Positions 33,173 through 40,738 of a DNA stretch of 64,000 nucleotides are shown in pieces. The stretch lies in NCBI GenBank assembly GCA_030263715.1, contig SZPM01000005.1:62001-126000 (forward strand), given 5' to 3'. The position numbers and the translations under genes were made by a program. Within the stretch, counting starts at the first letter, position 1, and every line of letters starts with the position of its first letter. Source of the stretch: ATM1 sp003577165. GTDB lineage: Bacteria > Armatimonadota > Fimbriimonadia > Fimbriimonadales > ATM1. The notes beneath the pieces were generated by a model that saw only the letters and a list, made by a program, of their open reading frames with translations, was not told where the DNA came from and did no database searches.

Positions 33173-35764
33173 CTAAGGGTGCAAGGCTCGTGCCCTGCTC
33201 AAGACTGCTTCTGCGATCTCCACCCACGACATTCCCCTGCACTCGTCCGCCGCCTGCGCGACTGCGCTACTCAGCCATTCTGCGTCCGTCGGCGTACTCC
33301 TTCCGCGAAGCTGGCTTTTCACCATCGGCGAGGCGGTCTTGGGGAACCTGGCGAGGGCGGCCAGGCAGTTCGCCTCCGCCTCCGGCCTGCCGGCGGAGGC
33401 GAGCGTGTCGGCGAGGGCGATGAGGGCAAGCCCCGCATAGTGGGCGTAACTGCCCGCGAGGGCGCCCTCGAGCATCCGAAGGCACATCTCGATCGCGGAC
33501 TCGTGCGCGCCTGCTGACAGATAGACCCCGGCCATGTTCCTCCACACATAGAACGCCTTCGGATCGGGCCGCAGGTCGGCCGCGATTCGGCGGGCTCTCT
33601 CGAAAAGGCGCGCTGCCTCCTCCGGGTCGCCCGTGCTCTGGTGAAGGCGCGATTTGAGGAGGAGCCCGCTTGCGCGAACCGCGCCGTCGGGAAGCGACGC
33701 TTCGATCGCGTCGAATTCTTTTAGGTAGTCCCTTGCGCGCGCGATGTTGCCATGAGCGAACATCATGTCGGCGAGGTCGAGAAGGCTGTCGGCTTGCTTC
33801 TCGAAGTCACGTACCAGTGCGCAAAGACGCACGCGCTCCTGCCAGTGTCGTTCTGCGCTCGCGATGTCTCCCGTCCTTCGGCAGGCGGTGCCCTGAAGTC
33901 CACGGATTTCGATCAGCGTCGCGTGATCCAGCGTGCGAGTCGCCGCCGACTCCGCACCGCGAGAGAGTTCCTCAAACTCCTCGCGCAAACCTGCTTCAAG
34001 GTAGGAGCGGCAGAGGCCGCGTCCCAACCGAACCAAGAGGTCGTCTTCTCGGTTCTGAATGCAGTGGCGGGCTGCGGCGCGGAAGTTGCCCACCTCTCGC
34101 CAAAGCAGCGCGCTGGCTTCTGTCCAACTTCCTTCGTCGAACAGTGAGCGCACATCCGCCGCGCGACTTGCGAAGTGGACTGCGTGCGCGCGTTTCGTCG
34201 GAGCGATCTCATCAGGCGAAGCGGAGCTCTCGAGGTACTCGCGTACGCTGTCGAGCGAGCGATATCTCATCTTGCCATCTACGACGCTCGTAACCAAAAG
34301 GCTGAAGTCTCGCAGCAGACTGATGCCTTCAAGCACTTCGATCGAATCGCCGAGGACACTGACCGCGTCCGAAACGAAGAACCCGCCGGCGAAGACGGAT
34401 AGGCGCGTCGCAAGATCCGCCTGCTCTTTGGGAAGGAGATCGAGCGATCCTTCGATGACGCCCGCAAGGTTTGCGTGCTTGTCCTCCCCGATCGGCCGTC
34501 TGCGCAGCACGTCGAGCCTTCCTTTGCGCAGTTGACTCGCGATTTCGCCAAGCGACAGATGACGTAGGCGTCCCGCCGCGAGCACGATGGCGAGCGGAAT
34601 CCCCTCCGCAAGGTCCACGATGTCGCGAACGATGCGACGATTCGCGCGAGTCAAGCGGAACGCGCTCAAGATGTGGGAAGCAGCTTCGGCAAAGAGCAGT
34701 TCGCCATCGGAAGGGCCTCCGCCCTGCTTCGAGCGGCCCATCGGGCCGAGCGGATACTCGAACTCCCGGGGAAGACCGAGCACCGCGCGGCTTGTGACCA
34801 AGCACCGAATCGAACGCGATGACTTTAGGATCGCGTCGAGGGTCGGCCCTGCGTCGAGCAGCTTCTCAAAGCAATCGAGGACGAGAAGCGTTCGCTTTCC
34901 TTGGATGGCATCAGTGATGGACTGAATCGCAGTAGCGCCCTCCCCTTCGATACCGAGTTCGCGTGCGATAGCAACAAGCAGTTCTTGAGAGGAGATCAGA
35001 GGGTCGCACTCGACGAAGTGCACGTTTCCGTCGAAGTCATTGAGTAGGTCTGCGGCGACCTGTTTGGCGAGCCGCGTTTTCCCGGCGCCTCCGATTCCCG
35101 TGATGGTGACGAGGCCCTGTTCTCGTTCGAGGAGTTTCCGCGCGACCTCCTGCCGTTCGTCCTCTCTCCCGACGAAAGGCCTCTCCTCCGCAAGCTGAAG
35201 AAGCGGATGAGGCCCGGTCTCGACAGCCGCCCGGAGGGGGGGGAAGGTGTCTTGAAGCGAAGGGTGGCTGATTTGGAAGATCTCTTCCGGCCCGAGGCCG
35301 CGCAATTCATAGGCGCCGAGCGGGATGAGTCGAAAGTTTTCAGCCGCAGAGTCGGCCAGCGCATCGCGGATGGCGCGGGAGACCAGGACTTGGCCGCCAT
35401 GTCCGAGATTGGTGACCCTGGCCGCGCGGCTCAGGGCGGGGCCGGTGAAGTCGCCTCCCTCTTCCTGTGCGCGTCCGACGTGGATTCCCATTCGTACGCG
35501 AAGCCGGGTTCTTCCCGGCCACGCTGCGCAATCAAGTTCCGCCTGGCAGGCGATCGCCGCTGACACCGCATGATCGGGGTGTTCGAAAACGGCGCAGAAG
35601 CCGTCTCCCGTCGCTTTGAAAATCCTGCCGCCGTGGCTCGTGAGCGCGGCACCGACGAGGGAGTTGTGGAGGCGCAGGGCGGCGGACATCGCGGCGCGAT
35701 CGCGCTCCCAGAGGGCCGAACTCCCCTCGACATCGGTAAACAGGAAGCAGTAGTCGCGCGCCAT
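33173..35764 (-). CDS. Class III nucleotidyl cyclase - NTPase (NB-ARC-like) - TPR regulator
   Basis: 863 residues. Residues 1-165 form a class III cyclase domain: metal Asp in FLFTDVEGSSALWERD, the second metal site in FKATGDGFCAVF, and SRAARVTNLGHGGQVLVS with the transition-state Arg kept but the usual Asn replaced by Ser. Then come FVGREDERQEVARKLLER, a P-loop GIGGAGKTRLAKQVAADL (about residue 221), a Walker B-like RTLLVLDCFEKLL and a CLVTSRAVLGLP sensor. The C-terminal 270 residues are TPR-like helices. This is the architecture of large signalling ATPases related to LuxR/AfsR types but without a DNA-binding domain. The signal and partner are unknown. Confidence 0.8.
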   Translation of the reverse strand: MARDYCFLFTDVEGSSALWERDRAAMSAALRLHNSLVGAALTSHGGRIFKATGDGFCAVFEHPDHAVSAAIACQAELDCAAWPGRTRLRVRMGIHVGRAQEEGGDFTGPALSRAARVTNLGHGGQVLVSRAIRDALADSAAENFRLIPLGAYELRGLGPEEIFQISHPSLQDTFPPLRAAVETGPHPLLQLAEERPFVGREDERQEVARKLLEREQGLVTITGIGGAGKTRLAKQVAADLLNDFDGNVHFVECDPLISSQELLVAIARELGIEGEGATAIQSITDAIQGKRTLLVLDCFEKLLDAGPTLDAILKSSRSIRCLVTSRAVLGLPREFEYPLGPMGRSKQGGGPSDGELLFAEAASHILSAFRLTRANRRIVRDIVDLAEGIPLAIVLAAGRLRHLSLGEIASQLRKGRLDVLRRRPIGEDKHANLAGVIEGSLDLLPKEQADLATRLSVFAGGFFVSDAVSVLGDSIEVLEGISLLRDFSLLVTSVVDGKMRYRSLDSVREYLESSASPDEIAPTKRAHAVHFASRAADVRSLFDEGSWTEASALLWREVGNFRAAARHCIQNREDDLLVRLGRGLCRSYLEAGLREEFEELSRGAESAATRTLDHATLIEIRGLQGTACRRTGDIASAERHWQERVRLCALVRDFEKQADSLLDLADMMFAHGNIARARDYLKEFDAIEASLPDGAVRASGLLLKSRLHQSTGDPEEAARLFERARRIAADLRPDPKAFYVWRNMAGVYLSAGAHESAIEMCLRMLEGALAGSYAHYAGLALIALADTLASAGRPEAEANCLAALARFPKTASPMVKSQLRGRSTPTDAEWLSSAVAQAADECRGMSWVEIAEAVLSRARALHP

Positions 35765-35822
35765 ACCACCCGCCCCAGGGTTGGTACGACATTATGGGCG
35801 CGGCGGACGGGATGACCCCGCG

Positions 35823-36416
35823 TCAGACCACGAACGGGCGCCAGAAGGAGACCATCAGTGGGCCTAGCCTGCGCATAGGCTCCGAGGACCCCTTCACCCG
35901 GCAAAGGAGCAGCACGCCGTGCAGATACGCGGCGCACGCCTGCGCCAGCAGGCCCGGATCGGCGTCTGGGGTGAGGTCCATCTCGTCCCTCGCCTGACTG
36001 AACGCCCTGGCGAGCGGAGTCTGCAGACGGTCGAGCACGGCTTCAGTGCGCTCCCGCATCTCCGCAGGGAGGCTGCCGAAGCAGGCCGCGTTCGTGCCGA
36101 TGAGCCAGAAGGCGGTGCCCGTCTGCTCGTCGATCGCTCGTGAGAGGCGATCCACCAGCCGGAGCGGGCGATCCAGGGGCTCCACGCCCTCGTCGAAGGC
36201 CGGGGAGAGGATCTCCTGGTCCACCCGGAGCTCCCATTCGGAGGTCGCGGCGGCGCCGAGGGCGGCCTTGGTTTCGAAGAAGTGGTAGAAGCTGCTCTTC
36301 CCAACGCCTGCTTCGGCGAGGAGGTCGTCCACGGCCGCTCCGGCATAGCCTCGGTCCGAAAACAGCCTCACCGCCCCGGTGAGGATTCTTTGGCGTGCGT
36401 CCGACTTGCGTCCCAT
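35823..36416 (-). CDS. TetR-family transcriptional regulator
   Basis: 197 residues. The helix-turn-helix is typical: RQRILTGAVRLFSDRGYAGAAVDDLLAEAGVGKSSFYHFFETKAAL (N-terminal 50 residues), followed by a helical ligand domain. The ATG at 36416 has GGAGG five nt upstream; the frame also allows a TTG at 36428, which would contain that ribosome binding site and is rejected. It lies between the cyclase-NTPase gene and the divergent his operon, and its target is unknown. Its 5' end is only about 70 nt from the his promoter, so the two upstream regions share one gap. Confidence 0.88.
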   Translation of the reverse strand: MGRKSDARQRILTGAVRLFSDRGYAGAAVDDLLAEAGVGKSSFYHFFETKAALGAAATSEWELRVDQEILSPAFDEGVEPLDRPLRLVDRLSRAIDEQTGTAFWLIGTNAACFGSLPAEMRERTEAVLDRLQTPLARAFSQARDEMDLTPDADPGLLAQACAAYLHGVLLLCRVKGSSEPMRRLGPLMVSFWRPFVV

Positions 36417-36483
36417 GTTGGCCTCCAAGGGATAACGACGGGGCCGCGTGACGTAGGGTTTCTCACCCCGTTAGGAATGCGCG

Positions 36484-36512
36484 TTGACAATTCAGCCGAT
36501 TGGCTGTACAAT
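36484..36512 (+). promoter_or_regulatory. Consensus sigma-70 promoter of the his operon
   Basis: TTGACA at 36484-36489, a 17-nt spacer and TACAAT at 36507-36512: the best promoter in the window. The predicted start is 36519-36521, essentially at the GTG of the leader peptide. Confidence 0.88.
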
Positions 36513-36520
36513 GTCCTCTT

Positions 36521-36583
36521 GTGAGCAGGAACGAGGTCTTCCAAGGCCACCATCATCACGGTCTCGACGAGGCCGGTTCCTAG
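36521..36583 (+). CDS. hisL: His operon leader peptide (attenuator), probably leaderless
   Basis: GTG start, 20 codons, TAG stop: MSRNEVFQG, then four consecutive His codons (CAC CAT CAT CAC at 36548-36559), then GLDEAGS. It lies between a consensus promoter and a terminator ahead of hisG, as in classical attenuation. The predicted transcription start coincides with the GTG, so the mRNA would have no 5' leader. The segment GGCCGG at 36571-36576, just before the stop, can pair with the 5' arm of the terminator (GCCGGCC). A ribosome stalled on the His codons would leave it free to form an antiterminator, while one reaching the stop would cover it. Too short for ordinary gene finding. Confidence 0.85.
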   Translation: MSRNEVFQGHHHHGLDEAGS

Positions 36584-36610
36584 CCCACTCCTTCTTTATC
36601 TCCTTTTGGG

Positions 36611-36641
36611 CGCCGGCCACGTGGCCGGCGTTTCGTCTTTT
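36611..36641 (+). terminator. Intrinsic terminator / attenuator of the his operon
   Basis: A perfect 20-nt palindrome (36611-36630; arms CGCCGGCC/GGCCGGCG, ACGT loop) followed by TTTCGTCTTTT. It lies 28 nt after the leader stop and 25 nt before hisG, so it must be conditional for the operon to be expressed. Confidence 0.85.
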
Positions 36642-36666
36642 AATCGCACCTCACGGAGAATCCAAA

Positions 36667-37542
36667 ATGACAGACAGCATGCGTCCAAAGGTTCTAAGGC
36701 TCGCACTTCCGAAGGGAAGAATGCAGGCGGCCGTCTTTGAACTCCTCCGCGAAGCGGGGATGCACCTCACGGCGAGCAGCAGAGAGTACAGGCCGATCGT
36801 CTCGCTGTCGGGCGTCGAAGCTAAGATCTTGAAGCCGCAGAACATCGTAGAGATGCTGCATCAGGGCTCCCGAGACTTGGGCTTCACAGGGGCGGACTGG
36901 GTCGAGGAACTGGGCGCTAACCTCGTTCAACTTATTGACACGGAGTTCGACCTGGTCAGCGTGGTCGTGGCCGCGCCGCATTCCATCCTCGAAGGGGGGC
37001 TGCTTCCGAACCGGAAGATCGTCGTCGCGTCGGAGTACGAGTCCATCACCAAGCGGTGGATCGAGTCTAAGGGGATTGACGCTACGTTCGTGCGGTCGTA
37101 TGGAGCGACGGAGGTTTTCCCCCCCGAAGACGCGGATTGCATCGTGGATCTGACCGCCAGCGGAGCGACGTTGCGCGCGAACGATCTTGTCGTGGTCGAG
37201 GAACTCATGCGGTCTTCGACGAGGCTGTACGCGAATCCGCGCGCACTCGACGACGCAGCGCGCCGCGAGCGCATCGAGGATTTCGTGCTGCTCGTTCGCT
37301 CCGTGTTGGAGGCCCGAAGCCGCGTGATGTTGGAGGTCAATGTGGCATCGGAGAAGTTGGAAGGGTTGGTAGCGATCCTTCCATGCATGCGCGAACCGAC
37401 GATCGCTCCTCTCCACGGGGACGCGGGCTACGCCGTGAAGGCGGCCGTTCCCCGAAGCGAATTGCCTCGCGTCGTCCCGCTTTTGAAGGCGCGTGGAGGG
37501 ACTGACATCGTGGTCACCGAGATCGCGCAAATCGTTCCATAG
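36667..37542 (+). CDS. hisG: ATP phosphoribosyltransferase (long, HisG-L type)
   Basis: First committed enzyme of histidine synthesis (ATP plus PRPP). 291 residues, long form: RLALPKGRMQAAVFELLREAG, FTGADWVEELGANLV, the PRPP loop DADCIVDLTASGATLRAND, and a C-terminal regulatory ACT-like domain (KLEGLVAILPCMREPTIAPL...GGTDIVVTEIAQIVP). That domain normally gives feedback inhibition by histidine and makes HisZ unnecessary. The ATG at 36667 has GGAGA seven nt upstream. A C7 run at 37119-37125 is in frame. First structural gene behind the attenuator. Confidence 0.95.
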   Translation: MTDSMRPKVLRLALPKGRMQAAVFELLREAGMHLTASSREYRPIVSLSGVEAKILKPQNIVEMLHQGSRDLGFTGADWVEELGANLVQLIDTEFDLVSVVVAAPHSILEGGLLPNRKIVVASEYESITKRWIESKGIDATFVRSYGATEVFPPEDADCIVDLTASGATLRANDLVVVEELMRSSTRLYANPRALDDAARRERIEDFVLLVRSVLEARSRVMLEVNVASEKLEGLVAILPCMREPTIAPLHGDAGYAVKAAVPRSELPRVVPLLKARGGTDIVVTEIAQIVP

Positions 37543-37552
37543 GGGGAGTCAC

Positions 37553-38146
37553 ATGAAACAAGAACTGCAACGAACAGGTAGCGCGAAGCGCAGCACCACG
37601 GAAACTCAAATCGAGGTCACGCTGTCGCTCGATGGAGCGGGGGACTGCGACTCCGAGACGGGGATCGGCTTCCTCGACCACATGCTGGGGGCCCTTGCGA
37701 AGCACGCGCTCTGCGACCTTACGATCCGGTGCGAGGGTGACCTGCACGTGGACGATCACCACACATCAGAGGATTGCGCCTTGGCGTTGGGCGAAGCCCT
37801 GAACAAGGCTCTCGGTGATCGCAACGGCATACGTCGCTTCGGCGATGCGATGGCGCCGCTCGACGAGTCCCTTGCTCGGGCGGTGGTCGATCTCTCAGGG
37901 CGTCCCCACGCGACAATCCACCTCGGAATCGGCGCACAGCCGCTCGGCAATTGGTCGAGCGAAAACGTCGTTCACTTCTTCCGTTCGTTTGCGACGTCGG
38001 CCAGACTTTGCCTGCACTTAGATGTGCTGCGAGGCGAGAACGACCATCATCGAGTGGAGGCCGCGTTCAAGGCGCTGGCGCTCGCAATTCGCGATGCAAA
38101 ATCGCCGTCGGGCGCGGGCGTGCCGAGTACGAAGGGAGCGCTGTGA
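37553..38146 (+). CDS. hisB: Imidazoleglycerol-phosphate dehydratase
   Basis: 197 residues, monofunctional (no histidinol-phosphatase domain). The manganese-binding histidine clusters are complete: GIGFLDHMLGALAKHA, VDDHHTSEDCALALGEAL and the second pair ENVVHFFRSFA, ENDHHRVEAAFKALALAIRDA. It converts imidazoleglycerol phosphate to imidazole-acetol phosphate. The ATG lies 10 nt after hisG with AGGGGGA upstream. The stop overlaps the hisH start as GTGA. Confidence 0.96.
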   Translation: MKQELQRTGSAKRSTTETQIEVTLSLDGAGDCDSETGIGFLDHMLGALAKHALCDLTIRCEGDLHVDDHHTSEDCALALGEALNKALGDRNGIRRFGDAMAPLDESLARAVVDLSGRPHATIHLGIGAQPLGNWSSENVVHFFRSFATSARLCLHLDVLRGENDHHRVEAAFKALALAIRDAKSPSGAGVPSTKGAL

Positions 38147-38745
38147 TCGAAGTCGGAGTCGTTCGAACGGGAACGGCAAATCTGGCGTCGGTGCTTGCCG
38201 CGCTGAGGCGCATCGGCTGTGCCTGCAGCGTCGTCGAGAGGCCGGATGATTTAGTGAAATCGAGAGTCGTCGTGCTGCCGGGTGTCGGTGCGTTCGGTCA
38301 AGCGATGGAGGGGATGCGCGAGAGGGGGCTCGTGGACGCGCTCCGGTTGCACTTCTCCGAAGGCAAGCCAGCGCTTGCGATCTGTCTCGGCATGCAGGTT
38401 CTGTTCGAGTCGAGTGAGGAGAGTCCAGGCGTTGTCGGGATGGGTTTGCTGCCGGGGAGCGTCGTGAGAATTGACTCCGCGATCCTGCCGCAGATCGGCT
38501 GGAATCGTATCGATGCGACGGGGTGCGCCTTTCAAAAGTCGGGCCATGCGTACTTCGCAAACACTTTCGCGGTTCCCCACGGCGAGTTTGGTGATTGGAA
38601 AGTGTCGCAGTTCGAGTACGGCCGCTCGTATGTGGCGGGAATCGAACGGGGCGCGCAGCTCGCCTGCCAGTTTCATCCGGAATTGTCGGGACAACTCGGC
38701 CTCGATATGCTGACCTGCTGGATGGCGGAGGCGCGGTCATGCTGA
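38143..38745 (+). CDS. hisH: Imidazole glycerol phosphate synthase, glutaminase subunit
   Basis: 200 residues. Class I glutamine amidotransferase with the nucleophile in ALAICLGMQVLFESSEES, the oxyanion region VVLPGVGAFGQAM and the catalytic His/Glu in ACQFHPELSG. It supplies ammonia to HisF for closure of the imidazole ring. The GTG overlaps the hisB stop by 4 nt and the 3' end overlaps hisF by 7 nt, so the two synthase subunits are made together. Confidence 0.95.
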   Translation: MIEVGVVRTGTANLASVLAALRRIGCACSVVERPDDLVKSRVVVLPGVGAFGQAMEGMRERGLVDALRLHFSEGKPALAICLGMQVLFESSEESPGVVGMGLLPGSVVRIDSAILPQIGWNRIDATGCAFQKSGHAYFANTFAVPHGEFGDWKVSQFEYGRSYVAGIERGAQLACQFHPELSGQLGLDMLTCWMAEARSC

Positions 38746-39491
38746 CAAAGCGAGTGATTCCCTGTCTCGACGTGGATGCGGGCCGCGTTGTGAAGGGAGT
38801 GCGATTCCAAAATCTGAGAGACGCGGGCGATCCGGCTGAGTTGGCCGCACAATACGAACGGCAAGGAGCCGACGAGATCGTGCTGCTCGACGTGAGCGCG
38901 ACGAATGAGGGCCGAAGGGCGAGACGGGATGTCGTGGCGAAGGTCCGAGAGGCGATCGCGATTCCGCTCACGGTCGGTGGCGGGATTCGAGACGTGGAGA
39001 GCGCGCGCGAGGTCTTGGAGGCCGGCGCAGACAAAGTGAGTGTGAACACAGCGGCGGTAGAGTTCCCGGAAATGCTGCGCGAGATGCACGATCACTTTGG
39101 AGCACAGTGCGTCGTTCTCGCGTTGGATGCTGCGAGGGTGGATGGTGGCTGGGAGGTCATGACTCATTCGGGAACGAAGCGCACCGGGTTGCGTGCCGCG
39201 GAATGGGCCAAACAGGCCGAAGAGTTGGGCGCAGGCGAGATTCTATTGACGAGTTGGGATCGTGACGGCACGCGGTCGGGATACGACCTGGACTTGATAT
39301 CGAACGTTCGAGCACAGGTGCGACTTCCCATCATCGCGTCAGGGGGGGCGGCAGGACCCGAGCACATGATCGAGGCTTATCGTGCCGGCGCCGACGCCGT
39401 GCTCGCCGCCAGCATCTTCCACGATGGTGATTATTCGGTCGAAGACATCAAGAGGGCGATGCAGTCAAGCGGGCTGGAGGTGCGGCTGTGA
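38739..39491 (+). CDS. hisF: Imidazole glycerol phosphate synthase, cyclase subunit
   Basis: 250-residue TIM barrel. The catalytic Asp is in RVIPCLDVDAGRVVKGVRF, and the second Asp in TSWDRDGTRSGYDLDLI. GGGIRDVESAREVLEAGADKVSVNTAA and SGGAAGPEHMIEAYRAGADAVLAASIFH provide the two phosphate sites. It forms the complex with HisH. The G7 run at 39342-39348 codes for Gly in frame. It ends in a GTGA overlap with the fusion gene. Confidence 0.96.
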   Translation: MLTKRVIPCLDVDAGRVVKGVRFQNLRDAGDPAELAAQYERQGADEIVLLDVSATNEGRRARRDVVAKVREAIAIPLTVGGGIRDVESAREVLEAGADKVSVNTAAVEFPEMLREMHDHFGAQCVVLALDAARVDGGWEVMTHSGTKRTGLRAAEWAKQAEELGAGEILLTSWDRDGTRSGYDLDLISNVRAQVRLPIIASGGAAGPEHMIEAYRAGADAVLAASIFHDGDYSVEDIKRAMQSSGLEVRL

Positions 39492-40738
39492 TCGTTCCAT
39501 CCATTGACCTTTCCGAGGGGAGAGCCGTTCAACTCGAAACAGGCGAGAGGCTCGTCATCGATGCGGGTGACCCACGGCCGCTCGCCACTCGGTTCGGGAT
39601 GGTCGGAGAGATCGCGGTCATCGACCTCGATGCAGCGAAGGGCGAGGGGTCCAACGAGGAAGTCATTCGCGAATTGTTGGGTCTCGCGCGATGCCGCGTC
39701 GGAGGGGGTATTCGGAAGGCCGAGCGCGCGATCGAGTGGCTGGATGCAGGAGCATCGAAAGTCATTCTCGGAACGGCGGCTGAGCCGGAACTGCTCTCGC
39801 GCTTGCCTAAGGATCGAGTGATGGCTGCGTTGGATGCGCGACATGACGAAGTGGTCACGCACGGTTGGCGCACCAACACAGGAAGCAGGATCGAGGAGCG
39901 GGTCGAGGCACTTTCGGAACTCGTGAGCGGCTTTCTGGTGACGTTCGTCGAGCGAGAAGGGAAGATGGAGGGAACGAACCTCGATCGAATTCGAGAGTTG
40001 GTCGAGCGATTTCCCGGAGTGAAGTTCACTTTTGCGGGGGGGATTACAACACTGGAAGAGATCCGTGAGATAGACCGGCTGGGAGCGGATTGCCAGGTGG
40101 GGATGGCGCTCTATACAGGTCGAATCGGGCTCGCAGACGCGCTCTGCGCACCCTTGAATTGGACGGCCGATGGAATGATTCCGACGGTCGTGTGCGACGA
40201 AGCCGGTGTGGCCCTGGGCCTGCATTGGTCGAATCCGGACTCGCTACGCGAGGCGATCGAGTCGGGAACCGGCGTGTATCACTCCCGCAAGCGCGGACTC
40301 TGGCGGAAGGGCGAGACGTCGGGCGACAGACAGGAGCTTCTGCGCGTCGATGCAGACTGCGATCGGGACGCGCTGCGGTTTACGGTTCGGCAGTTTGGTC
40401 GTGGAAACTGCCATGTTGGAACTCGCACCTGTTGGGGCGACGACTGGGGGCTTCACCGGCTCTATCGCAGACTGGAAGCGCTCGCAGTGGACGCGCCGCC
40501 GGATTCCTACACAAGGCGGCTGTTGGCAGATCGGGAGTTGTTGGAATCGAAGTTGCGAGAGGAACTCGGTGAACTTCTGGCCGCACGCGATGCGGGCGAA
40601 ACAGCATGGGAGAGCGCGGACCTTTTGTACTTCGTTCTCGTCAAGTGCGTTGCCATCGGCGTCGGCCTCGAGGAGGTGGAGCGAATTCTCGATTTGCGAG
40701 AAAAGAGGGTGACGCGCAGGCCGGGGGATGCGAAGTGA
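39488..40738 (+). CDS. hisAIE: Trifunctional HisA-HisI-HisE fusion
   Basis: 416 residues with three his enzymes in one chain. HisA (1-222) is a TIM barrel: VPSIDLSEGRAVQL with the catalytic Asp, CRVGGGIRKAERAIEWL, ALDARHDEVVTHGW and FTFAGGITTLEEI. HisI (about 229-316) is the PRA-CH domain: YHSRKRGLWRKGETSGDRQ, DADCDRDALRF (Mg/Zn aspartates and Cys) and GNCHVGTRTCW. HisE (about 320-416) is the PRA-PH domain: SYTRRLLADRELLESKLREELGELL and ESADLLYFVLVKC. Together these are steps 2, 3 and 4 (HisE, HisI, HisA) after HisG. There is no internal start signal and the linkers are short. HisIE fusions are common; joining them to HisA is not usual. Confidence 0.92.
   Translation: MIVPSIDLSEGRAVQLETGERLVIDAGDPRPLATRFGMVGEIAVIDLDAAKGEGSNEEVIRELLGLARCRVGGGIRKAERAIEWLDAGASKVILGTAAEPELLSRLPKDRVMAALDARHDEVVTHGWRTNTGSRIEERVEALSELVSGFLVTFVEREGKMEGTNLDRIRELVERFPGVKFTFAGGITTLEEIREIDRLGADCQVGMALYTGRIGLADALCAPLNWTADGMIPTVVCDEAGVALGLHWSNPDSLREAIESGTGVYHSRKRGLWRKGETSGDRQELLRVDADCDRDALRFTVRQFGRGNCHVGTRTCWGDDWGLHRLYRRLEALAVDAPPDSYTRRLLADRELLESKLREELGELLAARDAGETAWESADLLYFVLVKCVAIGVGLEEVERILDLREKRVTRRPGDAK

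Noticed and set aside
36511..36600. Alternative his leader start at ATG 36511
   Set aside because: That ATG lies within the -10 hexamer, so it cannot be in the transcript, and its frame has no His codons.
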